Assembly: GCA_002505495.1 (NCBI GenBank)
Contig: DAVI01000003.1
Coordinates: 8,606 to 20,571, forward strand
DNA length: 11,966 nt
Direction of reading: 5' to 3'
Origin: Euryarchaeota archaeon UBA59
GTDB taxonomy: Archaea; Thermoplasmatota; Poseidoniia; Poseidoniales; Thalassarchaeaceae
The notes below the pieces were generated by a model. That model was given only the letters and a program-made list of their open reading frames with translations, was not told where the DNA came from and did no database searches. Each line of letters starts with the position of its first letter. Position 1 is the first letter of the stretch. Position numbers and translations under genes: made by a program. This document shows, piece by piece, positions 1 through 7,049 of this stretch.

Positions 1-2249
1 GTAATCAGACGAACTGCACCCTCGCCATCATCAGCAGCAAGCAACATTCCATCACTCATCACACCTCGCAGTTTCCGTGGCTTGAGGTTGGCGACGAAGA
101 TGACAGTCACCCCAGTCATCTCCTCTGGAGCATAGTAGGGCTTGAGACCGGCGCAGACGGTCCTCCCCGCTTCGCTGCCATCATCAATCGTCACGACATA
201 CAAATTGTCAGCATCCGGGTGGTCCTCGACGGACACGATTCTACCGGTCTTCAGTTCAACTTCTAGAAATGTCTCGAAATCGAGATACTTCGTTCCTTCT
301 GGTGGTTCGCTCACTTTGTCACCTTCTTCCTTTTTTCCGCCCTTCACTCCATGCGTCGGGTCAACATCAGTTTCACCCGATTCAGATCTAGCAAGGGCTT
401 GTTCCTGCTTGATTATCTCATCCAAATCCAACCTCTCGAACAATGGCAGTGGGGATTCGGTCTTCCAAGACATCTCTACCTGCCAATCCATGGCGCCTGC
501 CCACGATGCTTCCGAAGCCTCGCCGGGTTGGTCGAGTAGCTTCCAGAGCCGCTCTGCGCTGAATGGGATGAAAGGGTTGGTCAGAATTGCCAAGGTGCGG
601 CTAATCCGCCAACTGAAGGCGAGTTTTCCAAGCGATGCCTTCCGTTCAACCAGATAATCGTCATCAGGCTCATCTGGCATGGTCAGGTATTTCCACGGCG
701 TTGCTGATTGGAGCAGTTGATTCCCGAATTGCGCTATTGACATGACACCGCGCAGGGCCTCCTTGTATCGGTGTTTCTTGAGGCTTAAAGTGACCTGAGC
801 GTGCAAATCCTCTACCTTTGAGCGCTCATCAGGGAGTTGAGTGGGGTCATCGAATTCAGATAATGGATTTGTTCCCGAGCCATCATCTAGTCGGGCGGCG
901 AGTGTGAGAACTCTGTGAACGAAGTTACCGTAAGTTCCAATCAACTCGTTGTTGACTTTCTCAACGAAGTCGGGCCAGTTGAAATCCGTATCATGACTTT
1001 CTGGCATGTTGATAGACAGATAGTAGCGCAATGTGTCAGGGTCAAATCGTTCAAGAAACGAGGGGAGCCAGACCGCGTGCTTCCTGCTCTTGCTGAATTG
1101 ACCACCAGCTAACATCAGAAATTCCATCGCTGGCACATTGTCCTCCAAGTGGAGTTCACCCGGCCCCGGAAGCTGCGCGGGAGTAGACAGGTCCAAGCCA
1201 GCGAAACTGTGGTTGAGTCCCATGATCAAGGCAGGCCAGATTACGGTGTGGAAGGGGATGTTGTCCTTCCCGAGAAAATATAGATGACGGGGCTGTGAGC
1301 CATCTTCACCATTCTTCCACCAACTCTCCCATGCAGATTCACCTGCCGGATGTCCAGCCTCGGAACCATATCTCTCAGACCAGATGCGAGCACATGTGTA
1401 GTACCCCTGAACCGCCTCAAACCAGACATAGACGCACTTTCCGAGCCACTCTTCACCCTCTAGTGGGAGTTTGATCCCCCACTCCAAATCTCTGGTTACA
1501 GCACGTGGCCGCAATCCCATGTCGAGCCATTGTTTCGTCATCGCCCGAACATTCGGTTTCCAGGCTTCCCAATTGTTTGCAGAATGTTGTTCAAGCATCT
1601 CTTGAAAATGGTCTAATCGATAGAAAAAGTGCTCAGTGTCACGAATCTCGATTTTAGAGTCGGGGTTCATCTTTGAACGAGGATTGCTCAATTCTGCTGC
1701 TTCGTAGGTTGCGCCACACTCGTCACACTGGTCCCCACGAGCACCCTCAGCGTCGCATTGGGGGCATTGCCCCTCGACGTATCGGTCAGGGAGGAACCGT
1801 CCACCACCATCGCTTCTCAATTCGTAGTATTGTTCCATTGTCTTTTTCTCGAATAGACCAGCACCCATGAGGGACAGGAAGTTTTCCTGTACGAGTTCCT
1901 TGTGACGCGGGTCTGACGTTCTGTTGAACAGAGCGCCACCGAATTCTGCTCCGCGCTGGTCAATGTTTGGCTCCCAACAGCACCCAAGATCAAGAAGCGC
2001 CTTTTTGTTGATGGAGTGGTATTTATCGACCACTTCCTGTGGGTCGACGCCCATCTGTTCGGCAGTCACGGTGATGGGTGTGCCATGCTCGTCGCTACCA
2101 CTGACGAGGAGAACATAGTTGCCCAAAGCTCGTTCAAAGCGGAATTGTATGTCTGGAGGCAGGTAGCAGCCTGCGACATGACCTAGGTGTAGAGGGCCGT
2201 TGGCGTAGGGCCACGCAACGCAGATGAGAACATGCTCCGCCTCGCCCAT
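1..2249 (-). CDS. metG: Methionyl-tRNA synthetase, C-terminally truncated by window edge
   Basis: Charges tRNA(Met) with methionine in the cytosol. The frame is open from the ATG at 2249 to the left edge, giving 749 residues with no stop. Visible landmarks: the class I HIGH-type signature as HLGH (residues 21-24, after WPYANGPL), a single zinc knuckle CPQC (162-165) with CDEC (175-178), and the KMSKS-type loop as FSKS (385-388) followed by an RKHAVW context. The anticodon-binding helical region (roughly 430-600) contains GNFVHRVL. A charged linker (about 625-650) leads to an EMAPII/Trbp111-like tRNA-binding domain that starts near residue 655 and runs off the window, so the gene is nearly complete. 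A GGAG box 7 bases upstream supports the chosen start. It is divergent from the CNNM-like gene. Identity is secure; only the last residues are missing. Confidence 0.97.
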   Translation of the reverse strand, partial: MGEAEHVLICVAWPYANGPLHLGHVAGCYLPPDIQFRFERALGNYVLLVSGSDEHGTPITVTAEQMGVDPQEVVDKYHSINKKALLDLGCCWEPNIDQRGAEFGGALFNRTSDPRHKELVQENFLSLMGAGLFEKKTMEQYYELRSDGGGRFLPDRYVEGQCPQCDAEGARGDQCDECGATYEAAELSNPRSKMNPDSKIEIRDTEHFFYRLDHFQEMLEQHSANNWEAWKPNVRAMTKQWLDMGLRPRAVTRDLEWGIKLPLEGEEWLGKCVYVWFEAVQGYYTCARIWSERYGSEAGHPAGESAWESWWKNGEDGSQPRHLYFLGKDNIPFHTVIWPALIMGLNHSFAGLDLSTPAQLPGPGELHLEDNVPAMEFLMLAGGQFSKSRKHAVWLPSFLERFDPDTLRYYLSINMPESHDTDFNWPDFVEKVNNELIGTYGNFVHRVLTLAARLDDGSGTNPLSEFDDPTQLPDERSKVEDLHAQVTLSLKKHRYKEALRGVMSIAQFGNQLLQSATPWKYLTMPDEPDDDYLVERKASLGKLAFSWRISRTLAILTNPFIPFSAERLWKLLDQPGEASEASWAGAMDWQVEMSWKTESPLPLFERLDLDEIIKQEQALARSESGETDVDPTHGVKGGKKEEGDKVSEPPEGTKYLDFETFLEVELKTGRIVSVEDHPDADNLYVVTIDDGSEAGRTVCAGLKPYYAPEEMTGVTVIFVANLKPRKLRGVMSDGMLLAADDGEGAVRLI

Positions 2250-2256
2250 CGAAGTG

Positions 2257-2260
2257 CTCC
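2257..2260 (-). promoter_or_regulatory. Ribosome binding site of metG (GGAG)
   Basis: On the minus strand GGAG lies 7 bases before the ATG at 2249. It matches the archaeal anti-Shine-Dalgarno core and supports this start over internal ones. An AT-richer patch (ACAATAAC, minus strand, about 2271-2279) lies slightly further upstream, but I do not call it a TATA box with confidence. Confidence 0.5.
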
Positions 2261-2428
2261 GCGTGACGGCCGTTATTGTCCGTTTCCGTTACTCACGGAT
2301 TACTTATTGATATTCGGCGTTCTGTCGAGGAACCCATTCGAACACACACTCCGAAAATGCTGAATAACCCCGGCTGCATCGCTTCGCTGTCGCCGCAGGT
2401 CTTTCTGCCGTTGGAGTCAAGAAAACTG

Positions 2429-3502
2429 ATGAGTTTTACGATGCTCGTCGTGTTCGCCTCTGTCGCTATCGGGGTTTCCTTTATTTGCAGCATTTTGGAG
2501 GCTGTTTTACTATCTACTTCTCTCTCACATGTGGCGCTTCTTGAATCAGAGAATAGGAAGGGGGCTTCACTCTGGCGAAAGTACAAACAAGAGCCGGAGA
2601 GACCTCTGACGGCGATATTGACACTCAACACAATTGCACACACAGTCGGCGCACTGGGGGTAGGGGTTGAGGTCACTCGTCTCTACGATGGTGACCCAAG
2701 GGTGGAGATGGCGATGTTCATCGCCACCGCATTGATGACATTGGGCATCTTGCTGCTTTCAGAGATTTTGCCAAAGACACTCGGGACATTGTACTGGAAG
2801 AAGTTGTCAACCCCTACAGCACTCTTCCTGAGATTCTTGATTGTATTCCTAATTTGGATAGTCGCCCCCATCGAGTGGATTCGGTCCTTGTTCCCCACAG
2901 CACCGCAGGAAACCGTCACCAGGAAGGAATTAGCTGCTCTCGCCGAGAGGATGGAGGACGAGGACGCTATCGAAGAGGATGAAGAACAGGTCATCGTGAA
3001 CTTACTCAAGTTAAAGGATATGGAGGTCAAGGAAATCATGACCCCGAGAGTCGTCATCAAACATGTGAACGCAAATAAAAATGTCCAGGATATAATGGCA
3101 GAGATCCCCATCATGGTACACGGCCGAATGCCTGTATGTGGTGAGTCAATCGATGATACCAAGGGATTCGTATTGAGGAGCGACATCCTAAAATTGGCAG
3201 CGGCAGACGATTTCAAACCTACAATGGGTGAGATCATGCGGCCAATTTTCTCAGTTCTCTCAACGCAGTCCATCGACGCAGCGCTCGACATCCTTCTCGA
3301 TAACAGGGTTCAGATATTGATTGTCCGTGATGAGTTCGGAGGCACTACCGGTTTGCTCACGATGGAGGACATCATCGAGACTTTGCTAGGTCGGGAGATA
3401 GTTGATGAAACTGACCTGGACGGAATTGAAGAGGGCATGATTGGTGAAGACATGCGAGAATTCGCCAAGTTGAAGGCAGAGCAAAACGGCGAATCTGAGT
3501 GA
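2429..3502 (+). CDS. CNNM/CorC-like DUF21-CBS membrane protein
   Basis: Member of the CNNM/CorC/HlyC-type family (DUF21 membrane domain plus CBS pair), whose studied members move or sense magnesium and other divalent cations; the substrate here is inferred. From the ATG at 2429 the product is 357 aa. Hydrophobic segments lie near residues 5-28, 60-80, 95-115 and 130-150. Family landmarks are ILTLNTIAHTVGA (63-75) and SEILPKT (111-117). An acidic helix (about 175-195) leads to a CBS pair beginning at IMTPR (203-207) and ending with DEFGGT (301-306) and MEDIIETLLGREIVDETD. The C-terminal CorC_HlyC domain of many relatives is absent: the protein stops about 40 residues after DEFGG. The frame is open upstream to a TTG at 2276 and an ATG at 2357, but that extension is hydrophilic and unlike DUF21; 2429 places the first helix at the N terminus. 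A GGAG sits 13 bases upstream, so the start remains uncertain. Confidence 0.88.
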   Translation: MSFTMLVVFASVAIGVSFICSILEAVLLSTSLSHVALLESENRKGASLWRKYKQEPERPLTAILTLNTIAHTVGALGVGVEVTRLYDGDPRVEMAMFIATALMTLGILLLSEILPKTLGTLYWKKLSTPTALFLRFLIVFLIWIVAPIEWIRSLFPTAPQETVTRKELAALAERMEDEDAIEEDEEQVIVNLLKLKDMEVKEIMTPRVVIKHVNANKNVQDIMAEIPIMVHGRMPVCGESIDDTKGFVLRSDILKLAAADDFKPTMGEIMRPIFSVLSTQSIDAALDILLDNRVQILIVRDEFGGTTGLLTMEDIIETLLGREIVDETDLDGIEEGMIGEDMREFAKLKAEQNGESE

Positions 3503-3572
3503 ATGCCCCTCATTCATTGAACCGTTACAAGTGACCAGCGAAACCAGCGGATGCTGATTGAACGATTGAGAA

Positions 3573-4355
3573 TTAATCTTCGCCCTCTTCGGAACCGAGC
3601 CAGCCTTTGTCCTTGAGCCAATCTCCACTTGATTCCAGTCTTCCGAAGAAGCCACCCTCTGCTTCTTCACTGGTGCGGGCGTGCTTAACCATGTATGCGA
3701 AGAATATCGAATCCCACAATCCCTGCTTTGTCTCGTGCCGAATCCTCCCTACAATCCAATCAGTCAGCGGAATTGCAAGAATTCCAAAGCCAACACCAAG
3801 ATTGACAGTGTTCCAGCCTAGGACCGTGTCATACGCGGAGGCGATTAGGAAGGCACCAACAAGAAGGAAGAGCCAAGTGAGACCCTTGAATGTCTGATGA
3901 AGGAAGAAGGGGGGGTTCCCCTTTGAAGTAATGTAACTAGTCAGAGACGCATAATTTCCAACAGTTCTGTGCGTCATAATAGGCATTACGATCAGATTGA
4001 ACAGAGTAATTAGTCCACCAATGGCGATGAAATACGTCGGGTCGAAGTAAGTCCCATATGCAGAGATTCCAACGATTGGAATCATCCACCCGTATGTTAC
4101 GATGAAATCTATTAGGCTGCGAGCAAATCTTGCTTTGCCGGATGCTAGTATGAACTCATCAGGCATGGTACGAGCAACTCGCTCCTCGACCTCAAAGTCA
4201 TCCAAATCGTCGACAGGCTTTGCCTTACGCGCCTTCCTCGCCTTGCGCGGTGCCTTTGGAGGCTTAGTCGCCTTCTGCGGCTTTTCTGCCTTCTTCGGTT
4301 TAGTTACCTCAGGGGCATCCATTTGCATCTTGCCAGCCTTTTCGAGCAATCCCAT
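3573..4355 (-). CDS. RDD-like membrane protein with basic Lys/Pro/Ala-rich N-terminal tail
   Basis: A 260-aa protein in three parts. Residues 18-47 form a low-complexity tail of Lys, Ala, Pro and Arg with ARKARKAKP-like units, resembling a histone H1 tail. A short acidic stretch (DDLDDFEVEE, 49-58) follows. Residues 75-205 look like an RDD-family membrane domain: ARFARSLIDF (75-84) fits the conserved Arg/Asp start, hydrophobic segments fall near 84-103, 107-127, 158-174 and 184-203, and HRTVGNYASLTSYIT (129-143) resembles the loop before the third segment. The C-terminal 50 residues are hydrophilic. RDD proteins are membrane proteins of varied or unknown transport role, so no substrate is proposed. 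It lies 4 bases after the proline-rich MPDE-repeat gene with its own GGAG site, so the two are almost certainly one operon. The family assignment is by pattern only and moderately sure. Confidence 0.75.
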   Translation of the reverse strand: MGLLEKAGKMQMDAPEVTKPKKAEKPQKATKPPKAPRKARKARKAKPVDDLDDFEVEERVARTMPDEFILASGKARFARSLIDFIVTYGWMIPIVGISAYGTYFDPTYFIAIGGLITLFNLIVMPIMTHRTVGNYASLTSYITSKGNPPFFLHQTFKGLTWLFLLVGAFLIASAYDTVLGWNTVNLGVGFGILAIPLTDWIVGRIRHETKQGLWDSIFFAYMVKHARTSEEAEGGFFGRLESSGDWLKDKGWLGSEEGED

Positions 4356-4359
4356 TTTT

Positions 4360-5406
4360 TCACGCTCCGTATATCTCGCTCATCGCAATGAACAGTTGGA
4401 AGCCGGGTGACTCCATGAACGATTGCAATTGCTCATCAGGCATTTCGCCCAACTCATTGTTGACCATCCGGAAGAACTGCTTGCGCGTTTTCTTGTTCGT
4501 TCCAGCAGGGTCATCCCCAACCTTTTCAAAAAGCTGGAAACTCTTACTTGCGATGAAATTGTTGACAAACTCATCAGGCATATCCCCTAGCAAGGTGTTT
4601 ACAACATCGAAGAATGCAGGGAACTCATCGTCATCGGATTCTACACTCACGGGAGGTGCGTCGTCATCGTCAAGAGCAGAGATGTCCTCTTCTCCGGCGA
4701 TAATTGCGATGATGAGCTTTCGACGGGTGGCCATTGGACGCAATTGTTTTCCGAATTTTTGAGCCTGAGCCTTCTTGCCCTTGGACTTGGCAGCGTCAAA
4801 CTGTTTTTTGAGTGGACGCATCTCATCCTCCAATTCTGATAGTTCGATTCTCAACTCTTCAAATTCGTCGGAATCATCTAGCCCATCATCCTCTGAATCT
4901 TCGTCGGGAGTAGAGATGAGTTCAACGACAGGCGCAGCTTCACGGAGGCCCTCTCTCTCAGTCTTTCGCATTACGATGATTTCCCGGTCCAATTCATGTC
5001 CGAACCGGTCAGCGTACCTCTCGAGTAGAGTGCCGACTTCACCCGAACCCAGTCGGTCAATGTGGCCATACATCTGTTGAAGTGATTTCTCGGTTCTGTT
5101 CTGCCACAGATCTGCGTAGTTTTCATCATCTCCTTCATCGTCGGGGATTACCTCGACAATATCATCCACGATAACTGGGACCTCATCCTCAATTCCATCC
5201 TCGATTGGGGTCTCCGGAGGCTCTGGGGGAGAGGGAATATCAGCAACATCCACAGATGGCATAGGTGGGGGATTATCGGTTGTTGGTGGGGGTAAATCTC
5301 CACTTGGTGCCGGCGGGAGAGGTAAATCTCCAGGTGGAGGAGGTAGTGGTAAACCCCCGGGAGGTGGAGGCAGGTCACTCTTCTTTTTCCGCTTGCGAAA
5401 CGCCAC
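4360..5406 (-). CDS. Proline-rich acidic protein with tandem MPDE repeats, unknown function
   Basis: I do not recognise a named family. From the GTG at 5406 the product is 348 aa and begins MAFRKRKKK. Residues 11-50 are proline-rich, built from loosely repeated DLPPPPGG / LPLPPPPG units. A long acidic region rich in Asp, Glu and Pro follows (about 55-190), then a charged, probably coiled-coil helix (EELRIELSELEDEMRPLKKQF, around residues 182-205) and a basic stretch. The C terminus holds two copies of a 32-residue repeat, at 265-296 and 311-342, with 16 identical positions including FF, VN, LG, MPDE and FQLF. No signal peptide or membrane segment is seen, so it is probably cytosolic. GGTGA with a 4-base gap precedes the GTG; a TTG at 5421 would add five residues (MSGEE). 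It lies between priS and the RDD-like gene on the same strand. Composition and order suggest an assembly or scaffold protein, which is inference. Confidence 0.85.
   Translation of the reverse strand: MAFRKRKKKSDLPPPPGGLPLPPPPGDLPLPPAPSGDLPPPTTDNPPPMPSVDVADIPSPPEPPETPIEDGIEDEVPVIVDDIVEVIPDDEGDDENYADLWQNRTEKSLQQMYGHIDRLGSGEVGTLLERYADRFGHELDREIIVMRKTEREGLREAAPVVELISTPDEDSEDDGLDDSDEFEELRIELSELEDEMRPLKKQFDAAKSKGKKAQAQKFGKQLRPMATRRKLIIAIIAGEEDISALDDDDAPPVSVESDDDEFPAFFDVVNTLLGDMPDEFVNNFIASKSFQLFEKVGDDPAGTNKKTRKQFFRMVNNELGEMPDEQLQSFMESPGFQLFIAMSEIYGA
4365..4368 (-). promoter_or_regulatory. Ribosome binding site of the RDD-like gene (GGAG)
   Basis: GGAG on the minus strand, 9 bases before the ATG at 4355 and just upstream of the stop codon (4360-4362) of the preceding gene. 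It supports coupled translation of the two genes and fixes the downstream start. Confidence 0.55.
4381..4476 (-). repeat. MPDE repeat, copy B (C-terminal copy)
   Basis: Encodes the second 32-residue unit, from FFRMVN through MPDE to FQLFIAM, almost at the end of the protein. It aligns without gaps to copy A at 16 of 32 positions. The DNA is diverged, so this is an old duplication rather than a recent tandem copy. Confidence 0.8.
4519..4614 (-). repeat. MPDE repeat, copy A
   Basis: Encodes the first 32-residue unit, from FFDVVN through MPDE to FQLFEKV, 46 residues before copy B. Shared positions (FF, VN, LG, MPDE, F, S, FQLF) are spaced like a two- or three-helix bundle with a turn at the LG-MPDE centre; the fold is inference. 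Confidence 0.8.
5254..5376 (-). repeat. Degenerate repeats encoding the proline-rich segment
   Basis: The plus strand shows GGTAAATCTCCA at 5291-5302 and again at 5321-5332 (30-base spacing), then a degraded GGTAAACCCCC at 5348 (27-base spacing). In protein these are the DLPPP and LPLPP units. Slippage-prone copy variation between strains would be expected here. Confidence 0.7.
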
Positions 5407-5471
5407 TTCCTCACCCGACAAGCAACGGTGAACCGGAATCCGCCTTTAACATTGGCTCGGTGCGGATGAGT

Positions 5472-5487
5472 CAAAGGAGTCCCTTTG
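5472..5487 (-). other. Small hairpin directly after the priS stop
   Basis: CAAAGG (5472-5477) and CCTTTG (5482-5487) form a perfect 6-bp stem with a 4-base loop, abutting the TAA of priS at 5488-5490. No T-run follows on the minus strand, so it is not a classical terminator. It could mark an RNA processing site or be chance. Confidence 0.35.
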
Positions 5488-6696
5488 TTAGGTGTTGCTT
5501 ACCTTTGCCCAACCCTTCAAAGTTAGGAAACTCTCAATGTTGGCGTTTGCAATTAACTCATCACCCATGGAGAGTTCAATCGGCTCTTCACCAATTCGAA
5601 TAACGCACCGATCAACTATCACTTCCATATTAGCGACTTTGTCATCGTAGTGAGGGACTGCCTCCGATAGAGGGTCGAAGGGATTAGATCCCGAGGGGTC
5701 CAGTCTTTCGAGGGGAATGTCCGTGACTTGCAGACCACACTTACCGTGAAGGCTACCTGGCCATCGAATCTGGCGCTTGACATCTATTGTAACTGATTCA
5801 TCGGTTTCTCCGGCCCTTCCGATGACGAGGGAACGGTCCCCCTTGACCAACTCAAGAAACAGGTGTTCGTGTTGCTTCAATCCTTTCAGATTGCCCCCTA
5901 GAATCCGACGCCTTCTTTCTTGGTGTTGTACCTTCTCAGCCAATTTCTTCATTCGTTCTCTACCACAGGTCTTCACTTTCGCATCTGGAGATTTACCGCG
6001 TTCCTTGATTATTGCAATCAATTCCCGAGTCATCGCATTACCCTCGGTGTCGTCCTGGGTTGCCGTGTCTAATTTATCGAGAATGATTTCGACACCTTCG
6101 TCGATGCGAGTACGCCAACCGCCACCGGAGTTTCCTTTCAGGGCCCCCACATCTATCCCCTCACCTCTGATGTAGTTGACTAACTCACGCCGACTTGAAC
6201 TGTCAAGGCCGAGCACATCGGGACTGCGGTAGTGCAAGTGGAATCCCCTGTGCCCAGAAAATGTGACATGGAGTCCTTCTTCCTTGAATCCGAACTCTGG
6301 ATTGAGGAACTCGGACCAAAGAAGCCACGCCTGATCTTGAATAATTTCAATCATTTCAGGGAAATTGAATGGGTCAACATGGTCGAGATGGTCACCATCA
6401 AGATCGAACACCAAATCCGCCCCTCGCCAGCCCTTTTCAACCATCTTTCGTTGCCATGGCTCCTCATAGTAAGCTGTTGAGTAGAAACAACTGTGTGGAC
6501 CAATTTTTCTGATGTGGTCAATCACCTGCGCTGGAGTGTTGAAACCGCGGTGCCTGTCGTACGGTGCGTTACCCCACTTTTGGAACATCCACTCCCTAGA
6601 TCTCAGTCGGGGAGGGAACCACAGGTCACTTTCCACGGCCGTGTCGTACCAATTGGCGAACCTTACCGCGGCTCTCGCCCATGAACTTCCGACCAT
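5488..6696 (-). CDS. priS: DNA primase small (catalytic) subunit PriS
   Basis: Catalytic subunit of the archaeal/eukaryotic primase, which makes primers for DNA replication together with the large subunit PriL (not in this window). The 402-aa product carries the three family signatures in order: the metal-binding acidic motif DLDGD (98-102, within LVFDLDGDHL), SGHRGFH (147-153) that contacts the nucleotide, and RWPGSLHGKCGL (311-322) of the nucleotide-binding pocket. The length is within the usual range of archaeal PriS (about 330-450). The ATG at 6696 is two codons after an in-frame TAG, so no longer start is possible; no clear ribosome binding site is seen. The gene lies 44 bases after the zinc-ribbon gene and 81 bases before the proline-rich MPDE-repeat gene on the same strand, and may share their transcript. 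Confidence 0.96.
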   Translation of the reverse strand: MVGSSWARAAVRFANWYDTAVESDLWFPPRLRSREWMFQKWGNAPYDRHRGFNTPAQVIDHIRKIGPHSCFYSTAYYEEPWQRKMVEKGWRGADLVFDLDGDHLDHVDPFNFPEMIEIIQDQAWLLWSEFLNPEFGFKEEGLHVTFSGHRGFHLHYRSPDVLGLDSSSRRELVNYIRGEGIDVGALKGNSGGGWRTRIDEGVEIILDKLDTATQDDTEGNAMTRELIAIIKERGKSPDAKVKTCGRERMKKLAEKVQHQERRRRILGGNLKGLKQHEHLFLELVKGDRSLVIGRAGETDESVTIDVKRQIRWPGSLHGKCGLQVTDIPLERLDPSGSNPFDPLSEAVPHYDDKVANMEVIVDRCVIRIGEEPIELSMGDELIANANIESFLTLKGWAKVSNT

Positions 6697-6705
6697 ATGC
6701 TACAT

Positions 6706-6720
6706 GCCGGCTGGGCCGGC
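6706..6720 (-). other. GC-rich hairpin before priS
   Basis: GCCGGC at 6706-6711 and again at 6715-6720, each self-complementary, form a 6-bp stem with a 3-base loop about 10 bases before the priS ATG. It could slow initiation or mark the 5' end of a separate priS transcript; nothing in the sequence proves use. Confidence 0.35.
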
Positions 6721-6740
6721 GAGGCTCTTGAACGGCTCGC

Positions 6741-6935
6741 TCAATCGATGGGTAATCCATCGACCGATTTGGGCTCGCTTGAAGGTGTCGCGCCGGTCTC
6801 TTTCTGATAGCACTCAAAACAAGCATATTTTGAGTCGATGGGTATTGATTGACCGAAGGTAAGACGGGCTCCGCAGAAATCGCATATCGGCCCTAATTGG
6901 CCCTGATGAGTTCCGAGTCGTGATGCGTCAACCAT
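6741..6935 (-). CDS. Small zinc-ribbon protein, unknown function
   Basis: A 64-aa protein when started at the ATG at 6935. It carries two knuckles, CDFC and CFEC, separated by 17 residues, a typical four-cysteine zinc site, followed by a short hydrophilic tail. No further domain is visible. The frame stays open upstream to an ATG at 7019 (adding 28 basic residues, MLRNRPYESKG...) and an ATG at 7085 that would overlap the divergent mqnD; no convincing ribosome binding site decides between them. It precedes priS by 44 bases on the same strand, so a link to replication or transcription is possible but is only position-based inference. That it is a gene rests on the intact cysteine pattern and the tight fit between neighbours. 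Confidence 0.65.
   Translation of the reverse strand: MVDASRLGTHQGQLGPICDFCGARLTFGQSIPIDSKYACFECYQKETGATPSSEPKSVDGLPID
6745..6763. other. Inverted repeat at the end of the zinc-ribbon gene
   Basis: TCGATGG (6745-6751) and CCATCGA (6757-6763) form a perfect 7-bp stem with a 5-base loop, within the last codons of the zinc-ribbon gene. The left half recurs as TCGATGGGTA at 6835-6844 inside the same gene, where both copies encode an xPID peptide. A terminator or protein-binding role is possible but unproven. Confidence 0.3.
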
Positions 6936-7049
6936 GTGCCTCGTTTTGATTGCGCAGGGTTTGGGTCTTTGAGCCTGTCCATCAACACCCTTTGATTCGT
7001 ACGGCCGGTTACGCAACATTGAGAATGGGTAAGTAGGGCCGACAAAATC

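Noticed and set aside
142..657. A 171-codon plus-strand open frame opposite metG
   Set aside because: The minus strand encodes the MetRS anticodon-binding and tRNA-binding regions through this stretch; the plus product is serine/proline-rich noise.
2250..2428. Possible small RNA or riboswitch between metG and the CNNM-like gene
   Set aside because: Only weak 4-bp stems and no C/D-box or known magnesium-sensor pattern could be found; the region most likely holds the two divergent promoters.
2683..3291. A 202-codon minus-strand open frame opposite the CNNM-like gene
   Set aside because: The plus strand encodes clear DUF21 and CBS motifs over the same bases; the antisense product is low-complexity and has no recognisable feature.
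4388..5080. Long serine-rich open frames on the plus strand opposite the MPDE-repeat gene
   Set aside because: They are antisense shadows of the acidic (GAT/GAA/GAG-rich) codons of the real gene; their serine-rich composition is an artefact and they lack any domain or start signal.
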